A stretch of DNA of 64,000 nucleotides, taken from CAG-791 sp000431495 (GTDB lineage Bacteria; Bacillota; Clostridia; Lachnospirales; Lachnospiraceae). This document shows, piece by piece, positions 28,165-36,737 of this stretch (positions are counted from its first letter, which is position 1; the number at the start of each line of letters is the position of its first letter). Made by a program: the position numbers and the translations under genes. The stretch lies in assembly GCA_052117605.1 (NCBI GenBank), contig JBQKIT010000005.1; one strand, written 5' to 3'. The notes under the pieces are model-generated. The model worked only from the letters and a program-made list of their open reading frames with translations. It was not told where the DNA came from and searched no databases.

Positions 28165-28186
28165 AAAAACATGGAGGGGAAAACAC

Positions 28187-29050
28187 ATGGACTTAACTCG
28201 TTTTGCAGAAGCTGCGGAAAGGCTTCATGTTCTTGGAATCAAGGTCACAAAGGATGATGAGCTCATCGGGGAATGGTATTATGAGCCGGAATGCCGTCGG
28301 AATGTATATTCTGCGACAAAGAGCTTTACCTCGTGCGCGGTTGGCTTTGCGGTTCAGGAAGGGCTGCTGTCTCTGGATGAGAAGCTGACAGATGCTTTCC
28401 GGGAGGATCTGCCGGATGTGGTGGATGAGAATCTGCAGCAGGCAACGGTGCGGGATCTGCTTACGATGTGCCTTGGACAGGAGGAGGCTCACCTGATGGG
28501 GGAGCAGCGGCCGTTTTATCAGGAGGATGACTGGGTGAAAATGTCGCTTGCAATCCCGTTTAAATTCAAGCCCGGCACACATTTTGTCTATAACAATGTC
28601 GGCCCGTATCTGGCGGGAATTCTGGTGCAGAGACGATCCGGCTGCGACCTGGTATCCTATCTGACACCGCGGCTTTTTGATCATCTGGAAATCAAGCGGC
28701 CGATGTGGGAGACCGATCCTCTTGGCAGGAGCTTTGGTGCGGGCGGCCTGTTTCTGACGCTTTCCGAGCTCCATAAATTCGGCCTGTTTTACCGGAACAA
28801 GGGAAAGTGGAACGGCAGACAGCTCCTGTCCGAACGGTGGATTGAGGAGAGTACAAAGGCGGCGGACAGCCCGGAATACGGATATCTTTTCTGGCGCGGT
28901 GAATATAATTCGTACCGTGCGGATGGAAAATACTGCCAGATTTCGATGGTTCTTCCGGATAAAAATGCAGTGGTTTCCGTTGTCTCGGAGTGCCGCGATG
29001 GAGAGGGGTTCAAACGTGCCGTTTACGACCTCGTGTGCGCGCAGCTATAG
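28187..29050 (+). CDS. Beta-lactamase-fold serine hydrolase
   Basis: A 287-residue hydrolase of the class C beta-lactamase/penicillin-binding-protein-like fold. The SxxK motif is SATK near residue 43-46 and the YxN-type motif is YNN in HFVYNNVGPYLAG near 141-143; GSFGAGGLFLT-like GRSFGAGG lies near 184-191. No signal peptide or membrane helix is visible, so it is probably cytoplasmic and more likely an esterase or peptidase than an antibiotic-resistance enzyme. GGAGGGG precedes the start and the gene is 22 bases after the NUDIX gene. A good terminator follows. The true substrate is not predictable. Whether it belongs functionally with the helicase is open. Confidence 0.85.
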   Translation: MDLTRFAEAAERLHVLGIKVTKDDELIGEWYYEPECRRNVYSATKSFTSCAVGFAVQEGLLSLDEKLTDAFREDLPDVVDENLQQATVRDLLTMCLGQEEAHLMGEQRPFYQEDDWVKMSLAIPFKFKPGTHFVYNNVGPYLAGILVQRRSGCDLVSYLTPRLFDHLEIKRPMWETDPLGRSFGAGGLFLTLSELHKFGLFYRNKGKWNGRQLLSERWIEESTKAADSPEYGYLFWRGEYNSYRADGKYCQISMVLPDKNAVVSVVSECRDGEGFKRAVYDLVCAQL

Positions 29051-29078
29051 TGCTTGATATGGAATGTGTTGTGCTTCG

Positions 29079-29111
29079 GAGCTTCCCGGATCTTTCCGTG
29101 GAGCTCTTTTT
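29079..29111 (+). terminator. Terminator after the serine hydrolase
   Basis: GAGCT (29079-29083) with AGCTC (29102-29106), CC with GG, and CGGA with TCCG form a stem with single-base bulges; five T residues follow. It closes the helicase-NUDIX-hydrolase unit. Confidence 0.75.
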
Positions 29112-29194
29112 GCAAGCCGGAAAAATAAAATTAAGTTAATTAAATACTGATGCTAATAAATATTAATTATTACAAAAATAATTGCGGAATTTTG

Positions 29195-29223
29195 TCGACA
29201 GACCATGCGGTTCGCGTTAGGAT
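29195..29223 (+). promoter_or_regulatory. Promoter of the beta-mannosidase gene
   Basis: TCGACA at 29195-29200 and TAGGAT at 29218-29223 are 17 bases apart. An AT-rich stretch (29130-29185) lies upstream, including two TTAATTA copies (29136 and 29163), and could act as an UP element or regulator site. Confidence 0.5.
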
Positions 29224-29301
29224 GAAAAGAGAAGTGATCCGAAGCGGGGGCTTCGGATGAGAGGTGTTTAACACGATAGGTTGAAGGTTTGGAGGGACAA
29301 G

Positions 29302-31932
29302 ATGAAACAGCAGATTCTATCATCCGGATGGATGCTGACCATTCCGGAAGACAATGTCTATCACATCGGACCGGATCCGATTCCGGCAACCATCCCGGGC
29401 AGTGTGTACTCCTGCCTGTTGGAGAACAGTCTGATGCCGGATCCGTACTGGCGGGACAATGAGCTGGATGCATTGAAACTCATGGAAAATGATTTTCTGT
29501 TCACAGAGCATTTTGTTCCGGAGAAGGAGGTCCTTTCTTCCGATCGGGTGATTCTGAAATTTGACGGCATTGATACGATCGCCGACATTACTCTGAATGG
29601 GACCTTCCTCGGACATACCGAGAATATGCACAGAAGCTTTGAGTTTGATGTGAAGGAGCTCCTGAAGGAAGGGGAGAATGAGCTGGTTGTAAAATTCTTC
29701 TCACCGCTGAAATTCTGTGCCGCCTCCCACGAGAAGATTAAGAATATGGAGAGCACGGATGCGGTGCCCGGCTATCCGCAGCTTCGGAAGGCACACTGCA
29801 TGTTCGGCTGGGACTGGGGCCCGCGCCTTCCCGATGCAGGCTTCTATCGCCCGATCCGACTGCTTGGAGTGAAGAAGGCAAGACTTTCGGATGATATTCG
29901 AGTGATGCAGGAGCATGAGATTGAAGAGACCGGGGTTCACGGAAATGTCGTGAAGAAGGTGAAGCTTGCTGTAACGGCAGTCACGGATCCGGTTTGTGCA
30001 GAAGGCATTCACACGGAGATTACGCTGACGGATCCGGATGGGAGAACGACCTGCTTTGCAGCGGATGAGAACGACAAGAAGTGCCTTGGCGGCAAGCTCA
30101 CCGTAGAGAATCCGAAGCTCTGGTGGCCGAACGGATACGGCGGACAGGACCTGTACACCGTGACCGTACGTCTTATGGATGATGCGACCGGAGAAGAGCT
30201 GGATCAGATACAGAAGAGAATCGGACTTCGCACGGTAACTGTGGACACCTCTCCGTTCCCGGAAGAGGAGAGAGATCCTCACATCGGCCCGCAGGTGAGA
30301 GAGGACCGGAAGGAAGGCAGACATTTTGACTTTGTTGTGAATGGCCTTCGTATTTTCGCCATGGGCGGTGACTATATTCCGGAGGACAATATCCTTCAGA
30401 GAGTAACCCGTGACCGAACGGAAATTCTGATCCGGGATGCGGCAGAGGCACATTACAACTGCATCCGTATCTGGGGCGGCGGCTACTATCTGGATGACTT
30501 TTTCTACGATCTGTGCGATGAGTACGGACTTCTCCTGTGGCAGGACTTCATGTTTGCGTGTGCAAGCTATGAGCTGACCGAGGATTTTGAAGAGAATCTG
30601 AAGGCAGAGTTCACAGAGGTTGTTCGCAGACTTCGTCATCACGCATCCATGAGTGTCTGGTGCGGCAATAATGAGATGGAGGCACAGGTTCTGGAGGATC
30701 ACTGGAACGGTGAATTCAACGAGCTGATTCCCGGAATGGGCGGAATTCGTCCGGTTCATCATGCTTCCAACAAGCAGTATTACGATTACATCAAGCTGTA
30801 TGAATACATCCTGCCGAAGATCATGAAGAAAGAGGCACCGGAAGCCTTTTACTGGCCGTCTTCTCCTTCCTCGGGCGGCAATTACGAGGACATCTACGAG
30901 GAGAATATCGGAGATGCGCATTACTGGGGCGTATGGCATGGCGGAGATCAGTTCTCGGATTACAGGAAGCATCACTTCCGCTTCCTCTCGGAGTTCGGTT
31001 TTCAGTCCTTCCCCTGTATGGAGACGGTCCGTTCGTTTACGGAGCCGGAGGACCGGAATGTTTTCTCTGAGGTGATGGAGATGCACCAGAGAAATACGGC
31101 GGCAAACGGAAAGATTATGAATTATCTGTCGGCAACCTACCGGTATCCGAAGAACTTCGATGAGCTCCTTTACTGCTCGCAGATGCTGCAGCTGGATGCA
31201 ATTCGCTACGGTGTGGAATATTTCCGCAGAATTCGCGGAACCTGCATGGGAACGGTTGTCTGGCAGCTGAATGACATCTGGCCGGTTGCTTCCTGGGCAT
31301 CGATTGATTATTACGGAAGGTGGAAGGCACTTCACTACGGTGAGAAGCGCTTCTTTGCGCCGGTTTCCATCACCTGTGAAGAGCATGGAAGACTGGATCA
31401 GAAGCCGTTTGTGAATTCGCTTCCGATTCCGGTGGAGTATTCGGCAGCTCTTCATGTGGCAAATGAGACCGGAGAGACCGTAAGGGGAACCGTGCGCTGG
31501 CAGCTGCGCCGTCCGGATTCCTCCGTGATCCGGGAGAAGGAAAAGGACATTGAGATTGCGCCCTACAGCGGGACCTGGCTGGATAAGGAAATCTACAATG
31601 GACTTGCAGACGAGAGAGAGATGCATCTGTATTATGAATTTGTGCAGGATGGAAAGATTGTTTCTTCCGGTTCGGCAATGTTTGTTGCACCGAAGCACTA
31701 CCATTTTGCAGATCCGAAGCTTTCTGTAAGAGTGGAGGGCGAGACGGCTATTGTGACCTCGGAAGGCTATGCTAAGGGGGTCTGCGTCGAATCGGAGGAC
31801 GGAAATCTTCGCCTTTCGGACAACTTTTTCGACATGGAGAAGGGTGAGAGAGTTCTGGCGATCATTGGAAAGAAGCCGGAGGGAAAGCTTCGCGTGCGCA
31901 GCGTGTATGACATTGCACCGGCAGAAGAATAG
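29302..31932 (+). CDS. GH2 beta-mannosidase
   Basis: A cytoplasmic glycoside hydrolase of 876 residues that would release mannose from the non-reducing end of beta-mannosides brought in by a transporter. The sugar-binding jelly roll contains KAHCMFGWDWGPRLPDAG (typical of beta-mannosidases), then NPKLWWPNGYG, an immunoglobulin-like domain, and the TIM barrel with WGGGYY, the acid/base glutamate E458 in VWCGNNEME, and the nucleophile E564 in FLSEFGFQS. No signal peptide is present. The start at 29302 is set by GGAGGGA; a TTG 21 bases earlier is less likely. It has its own promoter and terminator and lies next to an ABC sugar importer. The same fold includes beta-galactosidases and glucuronidases, but motifs favour mannosidase. 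Confidence 0.9.
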   Translation: MKQQILSSGWMLTIPEDNVYHIGPDPIPATIPGSVYSCLLENSLMPDPYWRDNELDALKLMENDFLFTEHFVPEKEVLSSDRVILKFDGIDTIADITLNGTFLGHTENMHRSFEFDVKELLKEGENELVVKFFSPLKFCAASHEKIKNMESTDAVPGYPQLRKAHCMFGWDWGPRLPDAGFYRPIRLLGVKKARLSDDIRVMQEHEIEETGVHGNVVKKVKLAVTAVTDPVCAEGIHTEITLTDPDGRTTCFAADENDKKCLGGKLTVENPKLWWPNGYGGQDLYTVTVRLMDDATGEELDQIQKRIGLRTVTVDTSPFPEEERDPHIGPQVREDRKEGRHFDFVVNGLRIFAMGGDYIPEDNILQRVTRDRTEILIRDAAEAHYNCIRIWGGGYYLDDFFYDLCDEYGLLLWQDFMFACASYELTEDFEENLKAEFTEVVRRLRHHASMSVWCGNNEMEAQVLEDHWNGEFNELIPGMGGIRPVHHASNKQYYDYIKLYEYILPKIMKKEAPEAFYWPSSPSSGGNYEDIYEENIGDAHYWGVWHGGDQFSDYRKHHFRFLSEFGFQSFPCMETVRSFTEPEDRNVFSEVMEMHQRNTAANGKIMNYLSATYRYPKNFDELLYCSQMLQLDAIRYGVEYFRRIRGTCMGTVVWQLNDIWPVASWASIDYYGRWKALHYGEKRFFAPVSITCEEHGRLDQKPFVNSLPIPVEYSAALHVANETGETVRGTVRWQLRRPDSSVIREKEKDIEIAPYSGTWLDKEIYNGLADEREMHLYYEFVQDGKIVSSGSAMFVAPKHYHFADPKLSVRVEGETAIVTSEGYAKGVCVESEDGNLRLSDNFFDMEKGERVLAIIGKKPEGKLRVRSVYDIAPAEE

Positions 31933-31970
31933 ACTGACGGGCGAAGCGGTCACATATTTTGAAACGTTTT

Positions 31971-32002
31971 GGATGGGATTTTTCAAAATTCCATCCTTTT
32001 TT
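31971..32002 (+). terminator. Terminator after the beta-mannosidase gene
   Basis: GGATGGGATTT pairs with AAATTCCATCC (11 bp including one G-T pair) around a four-base loop, followed by six T residues. Confidence 0.9.
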
Positions 32003-32100
32003 GATGCCTTTTTGACCGGAACGGACGAAAGAAAAACATACAAACAGGGGAATACTATGGAGCACAGGCTTTATTTAACTAAAATTAAGCCTTAATTATG

Positions 32101-32113
32101 CGTAAACGATTTA
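32101..32113. promoter_or_regulatory. Shared motif CGTAAACGATTTA, copy 1
   Basis: An identical 13-base sequence occurs at 50658-50670 upstream of the second binding-protein gene. The core TAAA-CGA-TTTA is an imperfect palindrome with a central CG, as in operators of LacI-family regulators including CcpA. It is 103 bases upstream of the -35 box proposed for this gene, so its mode of action is unclear. Confidence 0.5.
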
Positions 32114-32215
32114 GAAAACAGGAACGAAACAATAAAAATTACACAAATACGTACATTTAAAATTGAACTAAACTTCTAAAAACGCAATCTGCGCCAATAA
32201 AAAAGCAAAAAGTGA

Positions 32216-32244
32216 TTGATTCTTTATGCAGATGGACATAACAT
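32216..32244 (+). promoter_or_regulatory. Promoter of the first sugar-binding protein gene
   Basis: TTGATT (32216-32221) and TAACAT (32239-32244) are separated by 17 bases. A perfect inverted repeat CGAGAC-GAAAT-GTCTCG at 32265-32281 follows in the early leader and could be an operator or mRNA hairpin. Confidence 0.6.
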
Positions 32245-32313
32245 ATGACTAAAAGATACTTAAACGAGACGAAATGTCTCGACCATGTAGTGCAAATGCA
32301 CAGGAGGGTAAAG

Positions 32314-33768
32314 ATGAAGAAAAAGGTATTAAGCGTATTACTTGCTTCGACCATGATGGCAGGCATTCTCGCAGGATGCGGCTCTTCCGGTTCGACGGAT
32401 GCTCCCGCAGCGGACGCTTCCACAGAAGCAGTTGCTGAGGAGACTGCAGCAGAAGAGGAAACTGCAGCAGAGACCGAAGAGGCTGAAGAGACTGACGGCG
32501 AGGCTCTTGCATACGCGGGCGAGATCAACCTGATGCATTACAGCACCTCCGAGGAGTCCGAAGGAAACGGCGGTTCGGATGGATTCCGTACCATGATTGC
32601 AAACTGGGAAGAGGCTCATCCGGACATCACTTTGAACCAGAATGTTCTGGCTAACGCGGAGTACAAGACGCAGATCGCGACAATGGCAGCTGCAGACGAT
32701 CTTCCGGACGTATTTCTTCTTCAGGGCATGAACACCAAGTCCTGGGCAGCACAGGGGCTGGTTCTGGATATGACCGATATCATCAAGGATTCTCCTTATT
32801 ACGATGATTACAATCAGGACTATTTCACACCCTTCAAGGATGGCGATAAGGTTTACGGACTTCCGGTTCTGACCGGCGGTACCTGCACCGTTGTTATTTA
32901 TGACAAGGCGGCATGGAAGGATGCCGGCTTTGATTCCTTCCCGGACAATTGGGATGATGTCAAGAAGGCAGACGAGTATTTCAAGGCAAACGGCTTTGAC
33001 GGAACCATCGCATTTGGCAACGGCGGTCAGTGGCAGGCAAACTCCGATTTCCTGAGTACGCTTGGTGATCGCTACACCGGCAAGGAATGGTTCCAGCACA
33101 TCATCGATGGCGACGGCGAGGCTGCTTTCACGGATGACACCTTTGTAGCTGCACTGCAGTTCACACAGGACATCTTCCAGAGCGGAATCTTCAACAGCGA
33201 CTTCAACAGCGTAACCAACGAGGATGCTCGTGAGTACTTCATCGCTGGCGATTATCCGGCATTCATCGGCGGCAACTGGGATGAGTCTTACATCGCTGCT
33301 ACTCTGCAGGCAGATGATGAGGATGCTTACAACAATCTTGGATTCGCAGTTCTTCCTCAGCCGGCAGATGCTACCGAGGATCCGAACTCCCAGAACATCG
33401 GACTTGGCTATGCCATGGCAATCAACTCCAAGGTTGCAGATGATCCGGATAAGCTTGCAGCATGCATCGATTTCTGCGAGTACGTAACCGGACCGGAGTT
33501 CGCTTCTTATGTGGCTGAGAACTATGCACTCGGCGGACTGACCAAGGTTGATGACGTTGACCTCTCCGGCTTCGATCAGGTTGTTCAGGATTTCTACAAC
33601 TACTCTTATGTAGATACCACTCCCTGCGAAATCTATGACTCTTATGTAGACCCCGCTGTATGGTCGGTATGCAACACCGGACTTCAGGAGCTCATGAACG
33701 GCAAGGGAACTGCAAAGGATCTGGCTGCAGACATTCAGAAGGCATATGAGGAGAACTATCTCAAGTAA
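32314..33768 (+). CDS. ABC sugar-binding lipoprotein (CUT1 type)
   Basis: An extracytoplasmic solute-binding lipoprotein of 484 residues that would capture an oligosaccharide, plausibly a manno-oligosaccharide given the upstream beta-mannosidase. The signal peptide ends in the lipobox LAGC with C22 as the lipid-modified residue; residues about 23-60 are an acidic Ala/Glu/Thr linker, and the rest is a type 1 extracellular binding protein ending in LAADIQKAYEENYLK. The start at 32314 follows AGGAGGG at 32302-32308. A terminator sits between it and the permease genes, which usually lets the binding protein be made in excess. Its signal peptide is nearly the same as that of the second binding protein at 50880. 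Confidence 0.92.
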   Translation: MKKKVLSVLLASTMMAGILAGCGSSGSTDAPAADASTEAVAEETAAEEETAAETEEAEETDGEALAYAGEINLMHYSTSEESEGNGGSDGFRTMIANWEEAHPDITLNQNVLANAEYKTQIATMAAADDLPDVFLLQGMNTKSWAAQGLVLDMTDIIKDSPYYDDYNQDYFTPFKDGDKVYGLPVLTGGTCTVVIYDKAAWKDAGFDSFPDNWDDVKKADEYFKANGFDGTIAFGNGGQWQANSDFLSTLGDRYTGKEWFQHIIDGDGEAAFTDDTFVAALQFTQDIFQSGIFNSDFNSVTNEDAREYFIAGDYPAFIGGNWDESYIAATLQADDEDAYNNLGFAVLPQPADATEDPNSQNIGLGYAMAINSKVADDPDKLAACIDFCEYVTGPEFASYVAENYALGGLTKVDDVDLSGFDQVVQDFYNYSYVDTTPCEIYDSYVDPAVWSVCNTGLQELMNGKGTAKDLAADIQKAYEENYLK

Positions 33769-33816
33769 TTTCTGAATCGGAATTGAAAAGAATTCGCTTT
33801 TCCAAAAGCGTATCAG

Positions 33817-33851
33817 AAGGGCCTCGCGGATTACCCCTCGGGGCCCTTTTT
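33817..33851 (+). terminator. Terminator between binding protein and permeases
   Basis: AAGGGCCTCG (33817-33826) and CGGGGCCCTT (33839-33848) form a 10-bp stem with one G-T pair, followed by a T-run to 33851. It is probably leaky, giving less permease than binding protein. Confidence 0.85.
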
Positions 33852-33943
33852 CTAACACAGAACTTCGAAACGAAAGAGTTTCATATATTAAAGTGCTTCA
33901 AAATGAAAGGGCTTTACACGAAGAGTCAGGGAGGGGTTCGTCT

Positions 33944-34840
33944 ATGCTGAAGGCTATCAAACCCAAAATGCGCACGGTCGTCGCATTGCTGTTTATCCCG
34001 GTTGTATGGTACGTGTTTTCTGTATTTGTACCACTGGTTACGGCACTGTTTTACAGCTTCTTCGAATGGAAGGGCGGTCCGAACAAGACCTTTAACGGAC
34101 TTGCAAATTACAGCAGACTGGTCAGCGACAGCACGTTCTGGCAGGCTGTATGGCATAATCTTCTGATTGTGCTGGTATGTATCATCGGACAGGTCGGCAT
34201 CGCCTTTATTCTGGTCCTGATGGTCCAGTCGAGACTTGCGAAATTAAAGGGAGTTCACCGAACCTTCGGCTTTTTCCCGAGCACCATTTCTGCGGTCTAT
34301 ATCGGTCTGATCTGGACGATGATTTTCGATTACAAAAGAGGAATTTTGAACTGGTTTCTTGAGACCACAGGACATGCCGACGCCGCGCGGGTGTGGCTGA
34401 ATGAGCCGACTCTGGTTCTTGGCTGTGTCAGCATTCCGCTGGTGTGGCAGTACATCGGCTACTATATGGTCATCCTGTTTGCGGCAATTGCTGCGGTGGA
34501 TAAGGAGATCTTTGAAGTGGCGGAGCTGGACGGTGCCAACGCGTTCCAGCGTGCAATTTACATCGTGCTTCCTCTTATTAAGAATATGATCATGGTCTGC
34601 CTGACGCTCTGCATTTCCGGCAACATGAAGGTATTCGATCATATTTATACAATGACGGCCGGCGGCCCCGGAACCTCCTCCATGGTTATGGCGCTGTACG
34701 GATATAAGGTTTCCTTCGAACAGTCGAATATGGGCTATGGATCCGCGATTTCTGTCGGAATCTTTGTGATCAGTCTGGTTGTTATTCAGGGAAGCCGTGC
34801 CCTTGTGAATCTGGCAATGAAGGATAAGGGGGTGGAATAA
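33944..34840 (+). CDS. ABC sugar permease 1 (MalF/MsmF-like)
   Basis: First membrane subunit of the CUT1 importer, 298 residues with six predicted helices, starting with LLFIPVVWYVFSVFVPLVTALFYSF. The EAA loop that contacts the ATPase is EVAELDGANAFQRAIYIVLPLI near residues 203-224. The ATG at 33944 has GGGAGGGG upstream; earlier in-frame starts lack this. It follows a terminator and a small inverted repeat GAAAC/GTTTC (33867-33882). The stop is directly before permease 2. No ATPase gene is present in this window, so the importer must use a shared MsmK/MsiK-type ATPase encoded elsewhere, as is usual for such systems in Firmicutes. Confidence 0.92.
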   Translation: MLKAIKPKMRTVVALLFIPVVWYVFSVFVPLVTALFYSFFEWKGGPNKTFNGLANYSRLVSDSTFWQAVWHNLLIVLVCIIGQVGIAFILVLMVQSRLAKLKGVHRTFGFFPSTISAVYIGLIWTMIFDYKRGILNWFLETTGHADAARVWLNEPTLVLGCVSIPLVWQYIGYYMVILFAAIAAVDKEIFEVAELDGANAFQRAIYIVLPLIKNMIMVCLTLCISGNMKVFDHIYTMTAGGPGTSSMVMALYGYKVSFEQSNMGYGSAISVGIFVISLVVIQGSRALVNLAMKDKGVE

Positions 34841-34841
34841 A

Positions 34842-35738
34842 ATGGCAAAGCAGAAAGAATTTGAAATGACAAAGGTCAAAAGTGCCAGAACACCTGCGCA
34901 GAAGTTCGGTACCGGAGTTCTGGCGGTTGTCATCAATGCAGTGCTGTGGCTTTTCTCTCTGTCCTGCATTTTCCCTCTGGTGTGGATGTTCTACTCTTCC
35001 CTGAAGAAGAAGAGAGAGTTCAATGCTGACATCATCGGACTTCCCCACAATCCGTCGTTTGAAAACTATATCAAGGTGCTGACGAACAAGGACTATCACC
35101 TTGGAAGCTCCATGCTGAACAGCGTCCGCACGACGGTTCTGTCGGTGGTTCTGATTCTGATTTTCGGTTTTGTCATCGGATATATCCTGGCAAGAATTGA
35201 TTTCAAGATGAATCGTCCGCTGTATGCCATTTTCCTGATGGGCCTTCTGATTCCGGTACATTCCCTTCTGGTACCGATCTACGTTGTCTTTAATAAGGTT
35301 GGTTTTGCAAACCAGTGGTACACCCTGATCATTCCGTACGTTGCATTCGGCATCCCGATCGCGGTGTTCCTGATCGAGAGCTTTATAAAATCCGTTCCTG
35401 TGGAGCTGGAGGAAGCGGCCGCGATTGACGGAAGCTCCTTCCTGAACACGTTGGTTAAGATCATTCTTCCGGTCACGAAGCCGATTCTGACCACGGTTGC
35501 CATCATCCAGTCCTTCAGCTGCTGGAACGAGTTCTCGTTTGCGCTGGTGCTCTGCTCCAGAAATCAGGCGCTGCAGACGGTACCGCTTGCAATGACGAAC
35601 TTCAAGGGCCAGTTTGCATCGGACTACCCGAAGATTATGTCCGGTATGCTGATCACCATGCTGCCGATCGTTGTCCTCTACTTCGCTTTCTCTAAGAAGA
35701 TCATCGAAGGCATGGTCACCGGCGCGGTCAAGGGATAA
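34842..35738 (+). CDS. ABC sugar permease 2 (MalG/MsmG-like)
   Basis: Second membrane subunit, 298 residues. It has an N-terminal cytoplasmic tail of about 25 residues, helix VVINAVLWLFSLSCIFPLVWMF, the EAA loop EEAAAIDGSSFLNTLVKIILPVTKP near residues 188-212, and the usual C-terminus ending FSKKIIEGMVTGAVKG. It begins one base after the permease 1 stop, so the two are translationally coupled. The downstream hairpin ends transcription from both sides. The C-terminal tail is directly comparable to the permease remnant at 52432-52512. Confidence 0.92.
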   Translation: MAKQKEFEMTKVKSARTPAQKFGTGVLAVVINAVLWLFSLSCIFPLVWMFYSSLKKKREFNADIIGLPHNPSFENYIKVLTNKDYHLGSSMLNSVRTTVLSVVLILIFGFVIGYILARIDFKMNRPLYAIFLMGLLIPVHSLLVPIYVVFNKVGFANQWYTLIIPYVAFGIPIAVFLIESFIKSVPVELEEAAAIDGSSFLNTLVKIILPVTKPILTTVAIIQSFSCWNEFSFALVLCSRNQALQTVPLAMTNFKGQFASDYPKIMSGMLITMLPIVVLYFAFSKKIIEGMVTGAVKG

Positions 35739-35791
35739 CGCAGGTTGCGGAGCTTATTACAAAAGCGAAAAGAAAAAAACAGAGAATAAGG

Positions 35792-35834
35792 AGCGCTCCT
35801 TTATGGAATTGGTCCATAAGGGGGCGCTTTTTTT
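35792..35834. terminator. Bidirectional terminator overlapping the araC-type gene end
   Basis: A 16-bp stem with two G-T pairs (35792-35807 with 35813-35828), loop ATTGG, then seven T residues on the + strand. On the - strand a T-rich stretch (from 35778 down to about 35771) follows after a short gap. The stem contains the last few codons and stop of the AraC-type regulator. Confidence 0.85.
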
Positions 35835-36655
35835 GTCTGTTTGTCCACTAGCCGGCATTGCTTCCGGTATTCCGAGGGCGTTTGCCCGGAAATTGTACGG
35901 AATACGCGATTGAAATGCGTGAGATTGGAGAATCCGGTGAGTGCGGCGACCTGTGTGACATTGTGGTCTGTTTCCATGAAAAGTCGCTTTGCATTCATGA
36001 TCCGGGTTCGCTGCAGATATTCGATGATGGTTCTGCGGGAATATTTGCGGAATTGCCGGCACAGATAGTACTCGCTCATTCCGAAGCGTTCCGCAAGATC
36101 CGGAATGGTGATTTCGGATGCATAGTTTTCGTGAATGTAACTGATCACCTCGTTGATGCGATTCCCGCCGGAATATTTGCGGACCTGTGTCTGTCGGAGT
36201 ACCAGAACCAGAACCATGTTCAGAATCGAATTCATCTGCTCCCAATGATAATCTCCGGGGTGATCCTGTTCATCGAGCATTCCATAAACAAGTCGCCGAA
36301 GCTCACGGAGCACTTCCTTTGCAGGACGATAGATGCGGAAGGGATCCGACAGTGCCGCGCGTATTTCCTCTGAGGCGATCATGTCCGGCCGGAAATAAAT
36401 GACGATACGGGAAAAAGGAACGCCGAGATTGCTGAAGGAATGGTGCATGGTAAGCGGCGGAAAGAAAATAAAGTCGCCGGGAGTTGTCAGAAAGATCTTG
36501 TCATCAATGGCGTGATAACGGTTTCCCGAATCGAGAAAATACAGCTCATAGAATTCGTGAAAATGTGAGCTGGACATGTTGTCGTTGACGGTGCTGATCA
36601 GCTCCAGGGCGATGGGAGCACCGGCGTCCATAGAGGCTTGTGCCTTGTCGATCAT
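35801..36655 (-). CDS. AraC-family transcriptional regulator
   Basis: A 284-residue regulator with an N-terminal cupin ligand domain (HFHEFYELYFLDSG, then TTPGDFIFFPPLTMHHS) and a C-terminal pair of helix-turn-helix motifs (ITIPDLAERFGMSEYYLCRQFRKYS and VTQVAALTGFSNLTHFNRVFRTISGQTPSEYRK). This architecture is common for activators of sugar-utilisation genes that sense a monosaccharide or oligosaccharide. It is transcribed away from the GH31-TRAP operon, and the shared intergenic region holds two direct repeats that suit AraC-type binding, so that operon is its likely target; the ABC importer on its other side may be another. The ribosome binding site is weak, and the last codons form part of a terminator stem. 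Confidence 0.92.
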   Translation of the reverse strand: MIDKAQASMDAGAPIALELISTVNDNMSSSHFHEFYELYFLDSGNRYHAIDDKIFLTTPGDFIFFPPLTMHHSFSNLGVPFSRIVIYFRPDMIASEEIRAALSDPFRIYRPAKEVLRELRRLVYGMLDEQDHPGDYHWEQMNSILNMVLVLVLRQTQVRKYSGGNRINEVISYIHENYASEITIPDLAERFGMSEYYLCRQFRKYSRRTIIEYLQRTRIMNAKRLFMETDHNVTQVAALTGFSNLTHFNRVFRTISGQTPSEYRKQCRLVDKQTKKAPPYGPIP

Positions 36656-36737
36656 GCTTTTTCTGCGATGTTATGAATTTCATTGCTGCGGGATGCGCCG
36701 CAGCAGGAAACTGCCTGTGGAATGACGATCTCAATAT

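Larger units (their letters stand above)
31933..32313. other. 381-base regulatory gap before the ABC importer
   Basis: This AT-rich gap holds a palindrome AAACGTTT (31962-31969), the beta-mannosidase terminator (31971-32002), a 12-codon frame with AGGGG in front (32057-32095) that I do not consider a gene, an imperfect inverted repeat GGCTT/AAGCC (32067-32091), the 13-base motif shared with the second binding-protein gene (32101-32113), a promoter (32216-32244) and an inverted repeat (32265-32281) in the leader. Confidence 0.7.

Noticed and set aside
28187..29050. A beta-lactamase conferring antibiotic resistance
   Set aside because: The fold motifs are present but there is no signal peptide, and the many esterase and peptidase relatives are more likely.
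31962..31969. AAACGTTT as a catabolite-response element for the beta-mannosidase or importer
   Set aside because: It lies immediately before the beta-mannosidase terminator and over 240 bases upstream of the next promoter; the match to a full 14-base element is poor.
29701..32043. A 780-residue open frame on the minus strand
   Set aside because: It mirrors the beta-mannosidase gene, has Leu/His/Arg-rich sequence without any domain, and no ribosome binding site; the + strand gene has complete catalytic motifs.
32057..32095. A 12-codon frame with AGGGG upstream in the gap before the binding-protein gene
   Set aside because: Too short, not similar to known leader peptides, no hairpin arrangement of an attenuator after it.
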